Assembly (NCBI GenBank): GCA_022539475.1
Contig: VCMS01000404.1
Coordinates: forward strand, 1-40,053
Source: Gracilaria domingensis
Lineage: Eukaryota > Rhodophyta > Florideophyceae > Gracilariales > Gracilariaceae
Direction: 5' to 3'
DNA: 40,053 nucleotides
Notes under the pieces: model-generated
Databases searched by the model: none
What the model was told of the DNA's origin: nothing
What the model saw: only the letters and a program-made list of their open reading frames with translations
Part shown: positions 29,281 through 40,053 of the stretch, piece by piece
How positions within the stretch are numbered: position 1 is the stretch's first letter
Layout of the letters: every line of letters starts with the position of its first letter
Position numbers and translations under genes: made by a program

Positions 29281-30254
29281 TGTAGAGCAACGCAATTTGC
29301 GTGGTTATCAGGATGATGCGCCTCATATACTCAGGGGAATGATACGAGGATGCACTTGAAGAGTTATGAGTTGGACCCAATTTCGGCGGTTACTTTTGGA
29401 ATGGCTTTCCCACAGTTATCTGTAATCAGGGTTGCCATTGCTGGCCAATACCGCTAGGTGGACGCGTGTACGACACCACCGTGTGTGTGCATAGTACGGG
29501 ACAATAGGTAGTGCACCTGAGGTGCCTGACACTGGGCTAGCCACGTGTACGGACCCCTGCGGGTGTGCACCACGTGTACATAGTTAGTTTAGACCTACTT
29601 AGGTGAGCTCGACCTCGTTGTCGCGAGCACCTTTGTAAAGTCAACCCGAGCACTTCTAAGTGAACTCTTTGTCGAGTAGCGCTCTCCTGAGTGGACTCTA
29701 CACGAGTGAGGCTCTGGCGCCAACCGCCTACGTGGATTATCACTTTCGCGAGTATAGCCACGTTTGGTTACGGTGGTCCTACGCTCTCGGTACCTTTGAG
29801 GAACATCTGTCGTTGATGTCGGGAACTGAGGGTCGTACCGAGGAGGTATAGGACTAGATTACGAAGTGATCCGACTCTGTATAGAGTTTTGCAATGTTTA
29901 CGAAAACCCGTGCATTACCGTTGGAGGATCTCGTCCCGCTCCGGGCACAGTGCCGAGGAGGCCCTACCCGTCGCGTGTGGGTGTTGTTTGGTTGTTGTTT
30001 TCTGTTGCTTTCCCTCTCGGGACTACACCTGTCGTTGGTCGTGTTTCATCGTTGCCGATACCACCCCATCTCTGGAGTTTCTCATCGTTTCCTCACGACG
30101 TGGCCTAGCACCTCTGTAGGTATAGCCAGTTGCCACTTCGGCCTTACAACCGAGTTACGGTGGTACAGAGGGCTCTGTCACTGGTCTGCCATCTCTCACG
30201 AGAGCGGACCTTCGGACAGTCAGGTGGATTTCACTCTTCCGAGTTTGCCCCACA
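29281..30254 (+). repeat. 5' LTR of element 2 (974 bp)
   Basis: Starts TGTAGAGCAA (same as element 1) and ends TTGCCCCACA, an 8/10 inverted match to the start. It is followed by AAG and the PBS. U3 has two copies of CCACGTGTAC (29541-29550, and 29570-29579 with the same core), paralleling the CACGTG pair in element 1. About 29600-29715 contains imperfect short repeats of the CGAGTG/GAGCAC kind. I could not place a convincing TATA box. Confidence 0.7.
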
Positions 30255-30257
30255 AAG

Positions 30258-30275
30258 TGGTCTCCCGACTTAGAA
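30258..30275 (+). promoter_or_regulatory. Primer-binding site, element 2
   Basis: TGGTCTCCCGACTTAGAA, identical over exactly 18 nt to element 1, three bases past the LTR end. Sequences on both sides differ between the elements, marking this as the functional unit. Confidence 0.85.
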
Positions 30276-30498
30276 CCGTTTTAGGTCACTGTCATGGAAT
30301 TGACTTGATTGTTGACGGATCACCGTTTTCTGACAACGATCAGGGGACTCTTTAGAGTTTTGGAGGTTGACAACTTTTGAACGTGAACAGCTGACGTGGT
30401 GGTTTACCGAGAAGGTTTATTGAGTTTTCTTGTTCTTTGGAGACTCGTGTACGAGCTTAACTGGATCATCTGGATCAGATTGCCTACTGGTTTTCAGT

Positions 30499-32568
30499 AT
30501 GCCGCAACCGCCTCGAGGTTCTCGAGCTGGTTCAGCGCGGTCGTCAGCTGCGGTTCCACGCGTTGCACCGAAGTCCCGGTCTATCCCAGATGAGGCGCCA
30601 CCTCTTGAGGTCGTACCCCGTCCCCGGAGAACGCGTTCAGTTACGGAAGCACCCAAGGGAAATGTGGGTTCTGCTCAACCCGTCGTTGAGACACCATCCA
30701 TGGTTAATCATAACGCTGCTACCGTAGCCGAGTTGGCTAGGTTGGAATCCCGCTTGGATACTAATCACGCTGCTCACGTGGAACTCCTACAGGATGTTAC
30801 CTCGTTGAGGGCGCAGGTTGATAATGCCCAGGTGAGGGATGTCTCAGGAGACTTACGTCTTCTGAGAAGGGACATGAATTCCATTATGGAAAATCTGGGT
30901 ACCCCAGACGTCTTCGTCACGGAGTACCGGGCATTTGTCGAGGAAATGCGCACCGATATCGGTCGAATTCGTTCGCGCTTGGAAACGCTGGAGGATACAA
31001 TCCGTATGGATGAACCTGTGGACGCACATGTTCCTCAAGGAAATCCATCTGCAGATGAAGACCATCGTTCGGTGAAGCAGAAACGTCGGCACCCAAAACT
31101 AGTTCACTATGATTCGGATTCATCGCGCTCTGACTCGAGCGACATGACTGAAAACAGTTCGTCAGATTCATCTGATAGTGATGACAACCGTCATAGGTCA
31201 CGTTCGACACGGTCGAAAGCGACGCAGTCTACTCAGGCAGTGATGAGATCACGCGTGAAAGGACGGCGCCACTTGGGACTCAAAGAGTTAAAGCCGACGG
31301 ACCCGCTCTACACAAAGCTGTTGTCGTACCGCTATTATCGGTTGGAAGATGTTACTTCGAATCGCTCCTCGCGAGGAACCGGTAAGATGAAGGACTACAT
31401 TCGAAGGTTGAATGTTACCCTTGAAACAAGGAAGTTCTCTGGGACAGATCCTATCCTTATCTTGGATTTCCTTGCCAGGTTCGTCCAGGAGGCCGATATA
31501 CTCGATATGAGTGAAGCACAGGCATATGTGGCACTGCCGTACTTCCTAACAGGGACTGCGGAAGATCAGTACAACTCAGTTCGAGGAACCTCAAGAGCCT
31601 CGGAAGGAGGAGTCGCGTGTTTGCCGGAAGCCGTGAACTACCTTCTCAGGTCGTACGCGACTTCCAATGCGATTTACAGCGCTACTCTTGCTGTTCGCGA
31701 CACTAGACAGAAGAGTGGAGAATCTGAAACGGTTTATTCAACGCGGTTGAACAAAGCGTTTCACCGATGTGGTAATGTGTATTCCGCACAAGAGCGGTGT
31801 ACCATGTTTGTTGATGGTTTGGACCCCACCATTGGGTCGTTCGTCGCTCGCCGACGCGAGGAAAAACGCCAAATGACGTACCTAGAGTTGGTTAATTACG
31901 TCCAGGCGGAAGGAGAGACGTATCGAGCCCGCAACCCAGGGCAGCGCCGCTCGAAAGCGCTACTCGCCGAGAGTTCGTCAGCATCGATGTCTGTTTTGCG
32001 ACGTGAAACCGCTGTCGGTGATGCTGATAACGTCCACTTCATTGGAAGTAACCCCCATTCTTACGGATCTACGGACCTGCCGTCAACCTCGATTCCAAGC
32101 ACGGAAGAAGACCCCGCATTGTATGCCCAAGGTGTCCGGGTGCCTGCAGCCCCGCTGCCTTACGCTAACAATTCGTCGCGTCTGAACCGTCCAGGGTGGA
32201 AGGAAACAGCACCACAACGTCGAGTGGACAATCGTTCTCGCGACAAACCGGCCTCGGTCATATGTTACCAGTGCTACCTTCCAGGTCACGTATCGACGCA
32301 GTGCGTATTTCCGCCGTCGCACAGGCCGAAAATTATTGCGTATTACGACGCCCTCACGCCCGAGGAAAAGGAATCTGTTCCACGAAAGGAATATGATAAG
32401 GCCAGAGCTGAACTGGGATTACCGGTTCCGGTTTATGCTCAGCCCTCCGTTCCGGCACAAGCACCTTCGAACCAGGTTCAAGGCAAAGTACCCACGAATG
32501 GGGTTCAGTTAGGCCCCCCGAACGGAGTTCACGCACCGAATTCGGTGAGCCCCGTTCAGAAAAACTGA
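30499..32568 (+). CDS. gag: gag of element 2, intact
   Basis: 689 codons from ATG 30499 (MPQPPRGSRAGSARSS); the frame is open from 30430 without an earlier ATG. The N-terminus is basic and Pro/Arg-rich, then a coiled-coil-like segment (AELARLESRLDTNHAAHVELLQDVTSL). A Ser/Asp-rich stretch (31115-31200) precedes the capsid-like domain (KGRRHLGLKELKPTDPLYTK ... KFSGTDPILILDFLARF ... YLLRSYATSNAI ... TMFVDGLD). A CCHC knuckle, CYQCYLPGHVSTQC, lies near 32265-32306 for RNA packaging. It ends CAG AAA AAC TGA, the frameshift point into pol. It assembles the cytoplasmic virus-like particle. This is the one undamaged gene of element 2. Confidence 0.9.
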   Translation: MPQPPRGSRAGSARSSAAVPRVAPKSRSIPDEAPPLEVVPRPRRTRSVTEAPKGNVGSAQPVVETPSMVNHNAATVAELARLESRLDTNHAAHVELLQDVTSLRAQVDNAQVRDVSGDLRLLRRDMNSIMENLGTPDVFVTEYRAFVEEMRTDIGRIRSRLETLEDTIRMDEPVDAHVPQGNPSADEDHRSVKQKRRHPKLVHYDSDSSRSDSSDMTENSSSDSSDSDDNRHRSRSTRSKATQSTQAVMRSRVKGRRHLGLKELKPTDPLYTKLLSYRYYRLEDVTSNRSSRGTGKMKDYIRRLNVTLETRKFSGTDPILILDFLARFVQEADILDMSEAQAYVALPYFLTGTAEDQYNSVRGTSRASEGGVACLPEAVNYLLRSYATSNAIYSATLAVRDTRQKSGESETVYSTRLNKAFHRCGNVYSAQERCTMFVDGLDPTIGSFVARRREEKRQMTYLELVNYVQAEGETYRARNPGQRRSKALLAESSSASMSVLRRETAVGDADNVHFIGSNPHSYGSTDLPSTSIPSTEEDPALYAQGVRVPAAPLPYANNSSRLNRPGWKETAPQRRVDNRSRDKPASVICYQCYLPGHVSTQCVFPPSHRPKIIAYYDALTPEEKESVPRKEYDKARAELGLPVPVYAQPSVPAQAPSNQVQGKVPTNGVQLGPPNGVHAPNSVSPVQKN

Positions 32569-32605
32569 CTTCGGGAGTTTCCCCTACGGGAGGGGCGCCT
32601 TCCGA
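32557..32605 (+). promoter_or_regulatory. Candidate -1 ribosomal frameshift signal, element 2 gag-pol
   Basis: CAG AAA AAC TGA (32557-32568), then five bases from AAC to a hairpin (32571-32605) with outer stem TCGG/CCGA and inner stem CCCC/GGGG. Pol continues in the -1 frame (KLTSGVSPTGGAPSEPKL). The A-run and stop are the same as in element 1 while the hairpin sequence differs, which suggests the structure is selected. Confidence 0.6.
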
Positions 32606-33540
32606 GCCGAAGTTGAAGGCGACCGAGGCGTCACAGCTTCGCTCCCCAGCTGTTAGAATCCTTTCAAGGATAGCGGCTACAACTGACGTGAGCTCAGAAC
32701 ACCTTTCGGTTCTGCGTCGTCCGTGGATACGGTCCCGTAATCTCCGTATTCCGGAAAGAGTTCTTGTGATGGCCAAGAGAAACTACAAAGTTTATGCCGA
32801 TCTTGGCTTGTCTAACCAGTTCATGGTTCGACAGTTGTCTGTCTTGGGTACGGGAGCTGCACCGAACCTGATTCACCTTGAGTTGGTGCCACCCACGCTA
32901 CGGGATGAAATTCGTCATGGTCCAGGTTTGGACATCGCGGATGCCAACAATAACCCGTTGCGTACTCTTGGGTACATACCTCTCATGGTACGATTAGGAA
33001 CCTGTATAGTTAAAGTAGATTTAATGGTTTGCAAAAGCATTGCCGCACCGGTGATACTCGGTTGTGACTTTTGTGATCGTTTTATTGAAGCGATTCGACC
33101 TCGAGCTCGAGTTGTTACCATGGATGATGGTTCCGAAATACCGATTGTAAGGAAACCGCTAAAGAGAGCTACACGCAAGCGCGTCCCGCTCCCTGCTGCA
33201 CAGGAAGTTCCAACCGTCGACCCGGTATCATCTAAGCTCCATGTGGCTCATGCCATCGCAATCCCTGCGCAATCCCAAGTTTGGGTCACCATAACTACTA
33301 AGCAGTCTGGTCTACGTGTGGTACAACCATTGCCATCATTTTATGATCAGAAGCAACTCGCTTTGGCGAACGGAGTAATCTCGGTGGAACCCGACAAACC
33401 ATTCACAGTTTTGGTCGCCAACTTTGGCACAACCCGACAGTGGTTAGCTAAAAACCAAATTTTTGGTACCACTCTCCCACACCCTGCTGCTATCGTGCCG
33501 ACGAAGATACCCGTTGCGGATGTTCTCGGTATAACCGATG

Positions 33541-33554
33541 CTAAGGAGGGGGAG
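33541..33554 (+). promoter_or_regulatory. Polypurine tract, element 2 protease-RT linker
   Basis: CTAAGGAGGGGGAG just after DVLGITDA, matching element 1 copy A in position and in 13 of 14 bases. Confidence 0.45.
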
Positions 33555-36500
33555 GGATCAGCGGAAACCGCTTTTACCGCATCGGTTACCACGGGAAGGA
33601 AGTCACCGAATCGCTGGCACCCACCGAGGGTAAAGCGTTGCCACCAGGAACGGAAGATACAGACCCTGTCAAGGAACTGGAACAGTTGAATTTTGATCAT
33701 GTACCTGAATCTCATAGAGATAAGTTAAGAGAAATGTTGAGGGAATTCACACCCATGTGGGATGGATCCCTCGGGACAATTGGAATCACGGAACACCGTA
33801 TTGACCTACTTCCAGGTACTAGCCCCATTTCCCAACACCCATACCCGGCTGGTCCCAAAGCTAGGAAAGAAGAGCAATCCCAGGTTGAGAAGATGTTACG
33901 CGCTGGCGTCATAGAGGCGGCTCAATCCGCTTGGGCCTCACCCGTGGTGCTAGTTCCAAAAGCGGACGGATCATGGCGGTTCTGTATTGATTACCGTCGT
34001 CTAAATTCGGTCACCCTCAAAGACGTTTATCCCATACCCAGGATGGACGAATACATTGACTCGCTTGGGAGTGCTACAGTGTTCACCGCGTTGGATGCCA
34101 ATTGGGGATACTGGCAAGTTCCGATCCGTGAAAAGGATAAGGACAAAACTGCTTTTGTGTGCCACCAAGGTTTGTACCGGTTTAAACGAATGCCGTTCGG
34201 AGTAACCAACGCACCGGCTACGTTTCAACGTGCTATGGATATCCTCTTGGCTCGATTCAAGTGGAAGACCTGCTTGGTGTATCTTGAAGATATCATCGTG
34301 TTCTCCGATAACCTTGATGACCACTTCACGCACGTCCGGGACGTCATGAGAGTCCTCAGAGACGCGGGCATTACGCTGAAACTCAAGAAGAGCGAGTTCT
34401 TCACAGATTCTGTCAAATACCTACGGCATATCATCCGACCTGGACAGCTCTCAGTTGAAGCAGTTCGCGTGAAGTCGCTGAAGGAAGCGAAACATCCTAC
34501 GACACAAACGGAACTCCGCAGTTTTCTGGGCCTTTGTAAGGTATATCGGCGTTTTGTCCAGAACTTCGCAGATATTGCGACCCTTCTTAACCACCTTTGG
34601 AGAAAAGGTCAACCAGTTCAACTGGAACTCCTAGGCGACGCGGAAGCGTCTGCCTTTTTGGCTTTAATTGACGCAGTAACGTCACCGCCAATCTTGGCTT
34701 TGCCTAAGCTAGGACTTCCATTCGAAGTAGACACTGATGCCAGTGCACACCAGGTTGGCTGCGCCCTGTTTCAGGTCATGGAAGACGGCGTGAGACATCC
34801 AATTGGATACTGGTCGTGATCCTTGAACGTACACGAACGTAACTACTCAGTTTCGGAAAAAGAGTGCTTAGCCGTTGTATGGACTCTAACTACACTGAGG
34901 CCATATCTTATGGGCGACCATTTTACGGTACATACGGACCACTCATCTCTCCTATGGCTCATGGAAATCTCGAAACCATCAGGACGCTTGATGGGTTGGC
35001 GCTTGAGGTTATCGGAGTTCGATTTCACAGTTACGTACAAAAAAAGAACGTTGAATCTGCAGGCAGATGCACTCTCCCGCTTGGGAACAAATGCAGAAGC
35101 GGCACCAGGTGACGATCTGGACATACCATGCTTTATGGTGGAAGAACAAGCAGGTTGGGTCGAATCTTTGTCGGATGACATCTGTGACGACATCCTGCTC
35201 ACTTCTGAGAAGTTGGATCCCTTGACTGGATCTTTTGTACCCATCACTCTCGAGGAGATGATCCGAGAACAGCAAACGGATGAGTTTTGTACGCGAATTC
35301 GCGCTCGTCTCAATGGAGGAGATCGTATACCTTTTCAGGTTAACGATCAGGGGTACCTGGTTAGGTTGGTTGAAGCGTATACCCAAATTGTGGTCCCATA
35401 CTCGCTGCAAAACCGTGTGTTGGTCATGACACACTATGTGAAGGTAGGAGCCCACCGAGGAGGTCGAAAACTATACTTGACCGTGCGTAGGGATTTTTAC
35501 TGGCCGTCAATGGCATTGGACTGCTATGCAGTACGACGCTCTTGCACCGAGTGCGCTAAGAATAACGTGAAACTTCGTAAGTACTCGAAGAAGTTAACGC
35601 TGTTCCCAGCACGGTCTCCCTTGGAGTTTATCGCTATCGATATCTTAGGTGAATTGATCAGAACCGCAAGAGGTAATCGATACCTTCTGGTTATCACCGA
35701 TCGGTTCCCTAAGTGGGTACGGACAGTCCCGCTGAAACGGATTACAGCCACCGTGGTTGCACAAGCTTTTGTCACCCAGTGGGTCTTTGTGTACGGTCCA
35801 CCGGTTCATCTATTATCAGATAACGGTTCACAGTTCACGTCGAAGTTTTTCCAGGACGTCTGTCGGATCTTGAGTGTCGAGAATCTATTTACGACAACCT
35901 ACCACCCCCAAACAAATGGTCAGGTAGAACGATTTAACCGTACCATGCTAAATGCATTAAGATCTTATGTGGCAGATCATCCTAAGGATTGGGATTTGTG
36001 TACGGACGCTATTACGTACGCGTAAAACACCCAAGTCCACCGGGTAACGAAGCTAGCACCTTTTGAGTTGGTATTGTCAAGAGTACCGCCACCGGTTGCA
36101 ATCGAGGCTCAAGAAACGCTTTCTACGTACCCGTCTGTTGGGGTATACAGGAACGCTTGGAAGGATTGGTTAACCAAAATGGTACCGGTCGCTCGCACAG
36201 CGATGGATACGGCGCAGGCCGCTTATAAGCGCAACTTCGATGCGAAGGTTAAGACCCCATTACCAAAGGTCAAACCAGACGATATGGTATTTCTCCGCAA
36301 CGAATACTATAATCCGGAGAAGGAACGCCGCCACAAGCTCTCGCCTATCGCGGAAGGACCCTACAAGGTTATTTCCGTCACGGACGATACCGTAGTATTG
36401 GATTTCAATAATCTCCACGAACGGATATCGTTAGACCGTGTTGCGCTGGCCCCACCACCCTACGTTCACGTTAACACCCAACTGGGTGAAGCTACAGGGG

Positions 36501-36671
36501 AAGAACAGGTCGTATCTTCGCGCCCTGCGACCCTCCGCCCTGATCGCGGCTTATCGGATCTACCGAAGTGAGAATCACCCTCGCGGGTAGCAGAACCCGT
36601 TGCGGGAGACGAAGAGGAAAACTCAACTAGAGTTGACCCCCCACCGAACGTCGTGGCTCACGTGCCACCGC

Positions 36672-36685
36672 CTAAGGAGGGGGAG
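36672..36685 (+). promoter_or_regulatory. Polypurine tract, element 2 post-integrase linker
   Basis: CTAAGGAGGGGGAG, identical to 33541-33554 and equivalent to element 1 copy B. The surrounding linker is poorly conserved, so retention of the run stands out. Confidence 0.45.
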
Positions 36686-37603
36686 GAAAGTACGGAACCC
36701 GTTACACCGGCGTCGCACGGTCACACTGTGTCGCAAGGTACCGCAACCAATCTCGCGGTCTCCACCGATAGCGTTGTGGTGCGCCGAGGCGCTGTACCTC
36801 ATGGTGATACTCCGTCGAGTTCGTTGAGCAATGCGCTGGAAACGACACGACCCACCCAGGAGGTACACACCGCTGTGGATAACGTAACCCCGTCGGGAAC
36901 ACTACAACTGAGTGAGGTCACCACCCGCAGAGCGGAGAAGACAGTATCTGTAGATCCGGGCTTTCCGGAGAGCGCAGAACCGCAAGCGGTAGACCAGCTC
37001 AATGTTACCGACCGGTGTTAACCACGCCATGGTATGAGGAAACGAGAAGTCGTACTTACCCGCGTATTATTTGGGAAAACAACCTTGGAAAGGTGAAGTA
37101 CGAAGTAGGAGTGTGAAAACCGTCGATGGTGCACCCACGCCGCGTGGCAGAGGACTCATGACACACCCAAGCGCAGAGTAACACGTTGTGTGACGTGGTG
37201 ACGTATGGAAAGCACCGCCGACGCGGGGATCTGCTGACAGTAAGTCGCGTGCGCGAGTACCACACGTGCACGGTGCACGATGTACGGTCGCCAACCGTAG
37301 GCGAACGGACACCTGTTAGGGTAACTCGTGGCTCACACGTGCCATCGCCTGGCCAACCAGAAGGCCGCGATATGAACCGTGATTGGTCAATCCGCCTCCA
37401 TGGCGCACGAGCGAGACCCTGCCCGTTCTCCGTCGCACGGACGATCCTTCTGGATAGCAAGAGGGGGCTCAGAATCTCGAAGCTACCGTTGGACGGTCGG
37501 AAGCTCAACCAAAACGAACCGAAGCTCGTCAGACTCAAGAAGGAGAGTACTTCAAGAAGAACCTTTCAGGTTGAAGATTGGACGCTCCTGGCGTAAGTTG
37601 TAG

Positions 37604-37957
37604 TTGTCGCGCAGCGAGGAACTCCTAGTGAGTCGTGACTGGTTAAGTCCAAGAGGAACCTCTCTAGAGGTTAGCCGGCCACCACCTCGCCACCCTCGAA
37701 GATACGAAACCACAATGGGTGAAGGAGAGCAGTCAAACAACGAGGTGTACCCACAGGAATACGTGATCGAACGTATCGTACGTCATGTTGTAGACCCCGA
37801 TGGGACGGTGCTGTACCAAGTGCGATGGTATGGCTACTCCGCCGAGGAGGACACCATGGAGCCGGTCGAGCACCTACCTATGTCGAAGATCGTTTCATAC
37901 CACCGTCGCACTCGGTCAGCCTTGCCGTCCAACCTGGATCAAGCCCAGGTGGGATAA
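37604..37957 (+). CDS. Chromodomain segment of element 2 pol (end of the pol frame)
   Basis: Last open segment of the element 2 pol frame, separated from the integrase by a linker with stops. It encodes a canonical chromodomain: aromatic and basic residues in QEYVIERIVRHVV, LYQVRWYGYSAEEDTMEP and EHLPMSKIVSYHRR, then a tail ending LDQAQVG shared with element 1 (LDKAQVG). In chromoviruses this domain tethers the integration complex to modified histones. It starts without its own ATG near the open end, so it was a fusion part of Pol and not a separate gene. Confidence 0.85.
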   Translation: MSRSEELLVSRDWLSPRGTSLEVSRPPPRHPRRYETTMGEGEQSNNEVYPQEYVIERIVRHVVDPDGTVLYQVRWYGYSAEEDTMEPVEHLPMSKIVSYHRRTRSALPSNLDQAQVG

Positions 37958-37989
37958 GAACCGTTCCCGGTGAGGAGCTTTCAACTATA

Positions 37990-38240
37990 CCGCGATGCGG
38001 AAGACTCAGAATGGAGAGTTGACCCCTTCTGTGTGGGGGATGAATGAAGGAAGAAGACCAATGAAGTGGTAAAGACTGAACTAGAAGAAGTGAGAAGAAA
38101 GAAAGAAGAGAATACCTAAATGCCGGTTGTACCGATTTAAAACGGTTAGAGTAGAAGAAGCACCAAATAAGTGAAGCTCCAAGGAAATGAAGTACACTTG
38201 AACACAGTGTGGAGTGAGAAGTAATCGGAGATGGATCAGT
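37990..38240 (+). other. Post-chromodomain hairpin and GA-rich tract of element 2
   Basis: CCGC-GAT-GCGG (37990-38000) lies 33 nt after the pol stop, the single counterpart of element 1's hairpin array. About 200 bp of GA-rich sequence follows (38040-38240), as in element 1. No gene. This is probably the 3' untranslated RNA of the element. Confidence 0.45.
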
Positions 38241-38347
38241 TCTGTGGAGAACCAGGCAAAAAGGGTGAAGGGAAAGTTACGACTAGATGGTTATACTGGT
38301 TGCTATCATATACTAAAAGCCCAAGTCCTCAGCCCCTGCTGGTCATC

Positions 38348-40053
38348 TTACGCCCGATGAGGGACCGGCACCCCGCCGCTACTGGAGGGACCCTGCGAAG
38401 GGTGCGTAACGGCGTAAAGCAATAAATCCCAGCCATAGTCCGTGAGAATTGAATCGGGCACGATAATCCAGCCGTTCCTGGAGACTGGGCGCGCAACATC
38501 GCAAATGTTTCGCCAGGAGAATCTCCCGGAGCGAATCCGAGCTGTCGGCGGCCGGAAAGGACCGATAAAATCGGTAGCCGCTACAGGGCCGGACCCACCA
38601 CCGAACAACTCGCTGCAGTCGAAACATCGCAACCACAAGGAGCCTGGGGGTACACGCCGCTGGCTTGCAACACTGATTCCGCCGCCGGTAGGTCGTTCAC
38701 CAACTCCTGGCTCCATCTCGACGAGTGGCTCCCGCCGCCTCTCCACCAGTAAATCCATGTTCAGACTTCCAGATCACTGGGCCGACGCCGTTGTACTGAA
38801 TTAAAATGAACCAACGGTGACCGGTCTGGAATCGACCCGTGGCTGGTTCGCTGGACACTCGGCAATACATGCTAGTCCGTCCATTCGTACCCTCCCATGG
38901 TCGTAATACAACGATCTCCTGCGGTGGATGTCTCAACCCGGTGAACGGTCGTAGTGACGAACGCAGGACCTTTCCCGCGTTGGCGCACGAGGCACGTTTC
39001 CCAATCGATTCTATTCGATGACATCCCAAGATGTAATGGATCCCTCGATCACGTTCTTCTTCGGACCAGGGAGTGGTGCAAATCCATGCGACCGGGAAAT
39101 GCTGCGAAGCATCGGTTTGGAAATACTAAAGCACGGTAGTTGCCGTAAGCCTCCCAAAGCCCAGAAACGGCTGCTAGCGTGCCGCCACTCGCCGGATACG
39201 CGTACCTCCACCATCCTGAATGCGGGTCGTTATCAAACATCGGGAACCTGATTGTAACTCAAGCCGGAGGCAAGGTTTCTGCAAAACACGCCTTTGGGTA
39301 CTCCACATCAACACCAATCTGGTAGAGGAGGGAACCCGTCCAACAAAGGCTCGGTCTGTACCTCTCGGTCCTCGATTTCGGATTGAATGGATACCCATGG
39401 AGGGAACGAGCTTTCCGCTCAAGGACCGAATTGCGGTTGACGAACCCACCCTGGGAAGCCGTTGCCTTGCGAAAGATTAACGGAACTCCCGCTCGGAAGT
39501 ATGGGCCGATTTCCAAGCACAACACAAACCCTCGATTGTTCCGGCGCCATCGCAAAGGTACGCGCATGGTTGAAACGTTCGCAAAGCTTGTCTCCATTAA
39601 TCGGACTTCACCGGGGTAAGTACGGGGTAGAAACGAGTAATCGAACTCATATGACGGTGAAACCAGATGCCTCAGGTGCACTCCGACTGAGGTTTTCCTC
39701 TTGTTACGCTCCAACTTCGCGTGTTCCGCGCGCGCGGGTGTTAGGTCTCCCCTCTGCGGGTATCGTACCGGAGGAGCATGGGGTCGATCGCTATAAACGA
39801 AATTTCCATTCTGGCAATTGCCTACGTTAACGGCAGAGCCGGCCCGGTAGGAGCAGTTTTTTCGGGGCATATCTACTCCCAAGGAGTGTATCGGTTAACA
39901 GCTACGGATGAAACCACCGGGTGCACTGCTGAATCGCAACCAGTCGCGGAGTGGTCGCGTACTGCGAAGGATTCCTTCTGATATCCAACGAGCTTGGTCC
40001 CCATAGCGGTATCGGCCTTGCGCGGAAATTCATAACGGGACGTTCACCGAGAC
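38348..40053 (-). pseudogene. Decayed homologue of the antisense accessory ORF (element 2)
   Basis: Read on the minus strand from the window edge to 38348, this stretch contains the conserved blocks of the 551-2068 protein in order. Near 39700 it has YEFD...TYPGEV, near 39210 GWWR...LWEAYGNYR, near 38810 a worn GGEAAGATRRD, and near 38440 IIVPDSILTDY followed by a Ser/Gly-rich end. The frame is interrupted by a TAA near 39896 and a TGA at 39261-39259 (the same frame resumes), and then changes frame twice (about 39040 and 38730). Similarity across the breaks shows a once-continuous protein. The N-terminus lies beyond 40053. Copy and position match element 1, so the ORF belongs to the retrotransposon lineage. 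Confidence 0.65.

Larger units (their letters stand above)
32559..37957 (+). pseudogene. pol: pol of element 2: broken, with altered catalytic residues
   Basis: Starts in the -1 frame. The protease reads LSVLGTGAAPN, so the catalytic Asp of DTG is Gly (32847-32849); ILGCDF is kept. An indel between about 33560 and 33640 shifts frame. RT has FCIDYRRLN, but the YLDD box is YLED (34280-34291), changing a metal-binding Asp to Glu. RNase H follows (DTDAS, SEKECLAVVW, HTDHS) with TGA at 34817-34819 where element 1 has Arg. Integrase has its HHCC module and D-D-E, with TAA at 36023-36025 where element 1 has Tyr. TGA at 36569-36571 and further stops occur in the 37.0-37.6 kb linker. A chromodomain (EYVIERIV...LYQVRWYG...EHLPMSKIVSYH) closes the frame at 37957. 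After the early indel all segments share one frame. Confidence 0.9.
29281..40053 (+). mobile_element. Ty3/Gypsy chromovirus, element 2 (5' LTR to beyond the window's right edge)
   Basis: Plus-strand relative of element 1 with the same organisation: LTR 29281-30254, PBS 30258-30275, gag 30499-32568, frameshift signal, pol with chromodomain to 37957, hairpin and GA-rich stretch, then a decayed opposite-strand ORF from 40053 down to 38348. The 3' LTR is outside. Protein similarity to element 1 is strong in RT, RNase H and integrase and weak in linkers and LTR, so the two are distinct subfamilies or old copies. Gag is intact. Pol has an indel, stops and substituted catalytic residues, so it could move only with proteins supplied by another copy. 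Confidence 0.9.

Overview
This is eukaryotic nuclear DNA dominated by transposable elements. Signs of this are chromodomain Ty3/Gypsy retrotransposons, HARBI1-type DDE transposases, GT-AG introns of about 50 nt with CTAAC/TAAC branch-point-like motifs, TATA boxes, and sharp swings between GC-rich and AT-rich DNA. The transposase at 12.5-13.8 kb resembles families I associate with oomycetes (Phytophthora/Aphanomyces type), so an oomycete or other stramenopile is my best guess. A red alga or a fungus is not excluded.

Layout. (1) 1-11124 is a minus-strand Ty3/Gypsy chromovirus copy ('element 1'): 5' LTR 10271-11124, primer-binding site, gag, a -1 frameshift signal, a pol frame ending in a chromodomain, and beyond it an opposite-strand ORF of about 500 codons (551-2068). 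(2) 11125-29280 is an 18-kb interval. It holds a 1.9-kb PIF/Harbinger element with 61-bp terminal inverted repeats, a decayed short-LTR element with gag remnants, a CpG-rich block, a tRNA-Ala-like pseudogene, one intact large host-type gene (ankyrin repeats, coiled coil, hydrophobic glycine-rich segment; 20689-23085), an AT-rich tract packed with TGCAAT, an unidentified spliced minus-strand gene, and a second DDE transposase relic. (3) 29281-40053 is a plus-strand, diverged relative of element 1 ('element 2'): 5' LTR, PBS, intact gag, broken pol, chromodomain, and a decayed homologue of the same opposite-strand ORF. The two 5' LTRs face each other across the interval. Neither 3' LTR is in the window.

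Comparing the two chromoviruses is the most informative exercise. They share an 18-nt PBS, matching LTR ends, a frameshift signal (identical slippery-like stretch followed by a hairpin of different sequence), repeated internal polypurine tracts, a CCGC-loop-GCGG hairpin after the chromodomain stop, and the antisense ORF. The antisense ORF has no domain I recognise and is the best candidate for an undescribed component. Both copies look non-autonomous now. Element 1 carries five in-frame stops. Element 2 carries a frameshift and stops, and has lost catalytic aspartates in both the protease and the reverse transcriptase.
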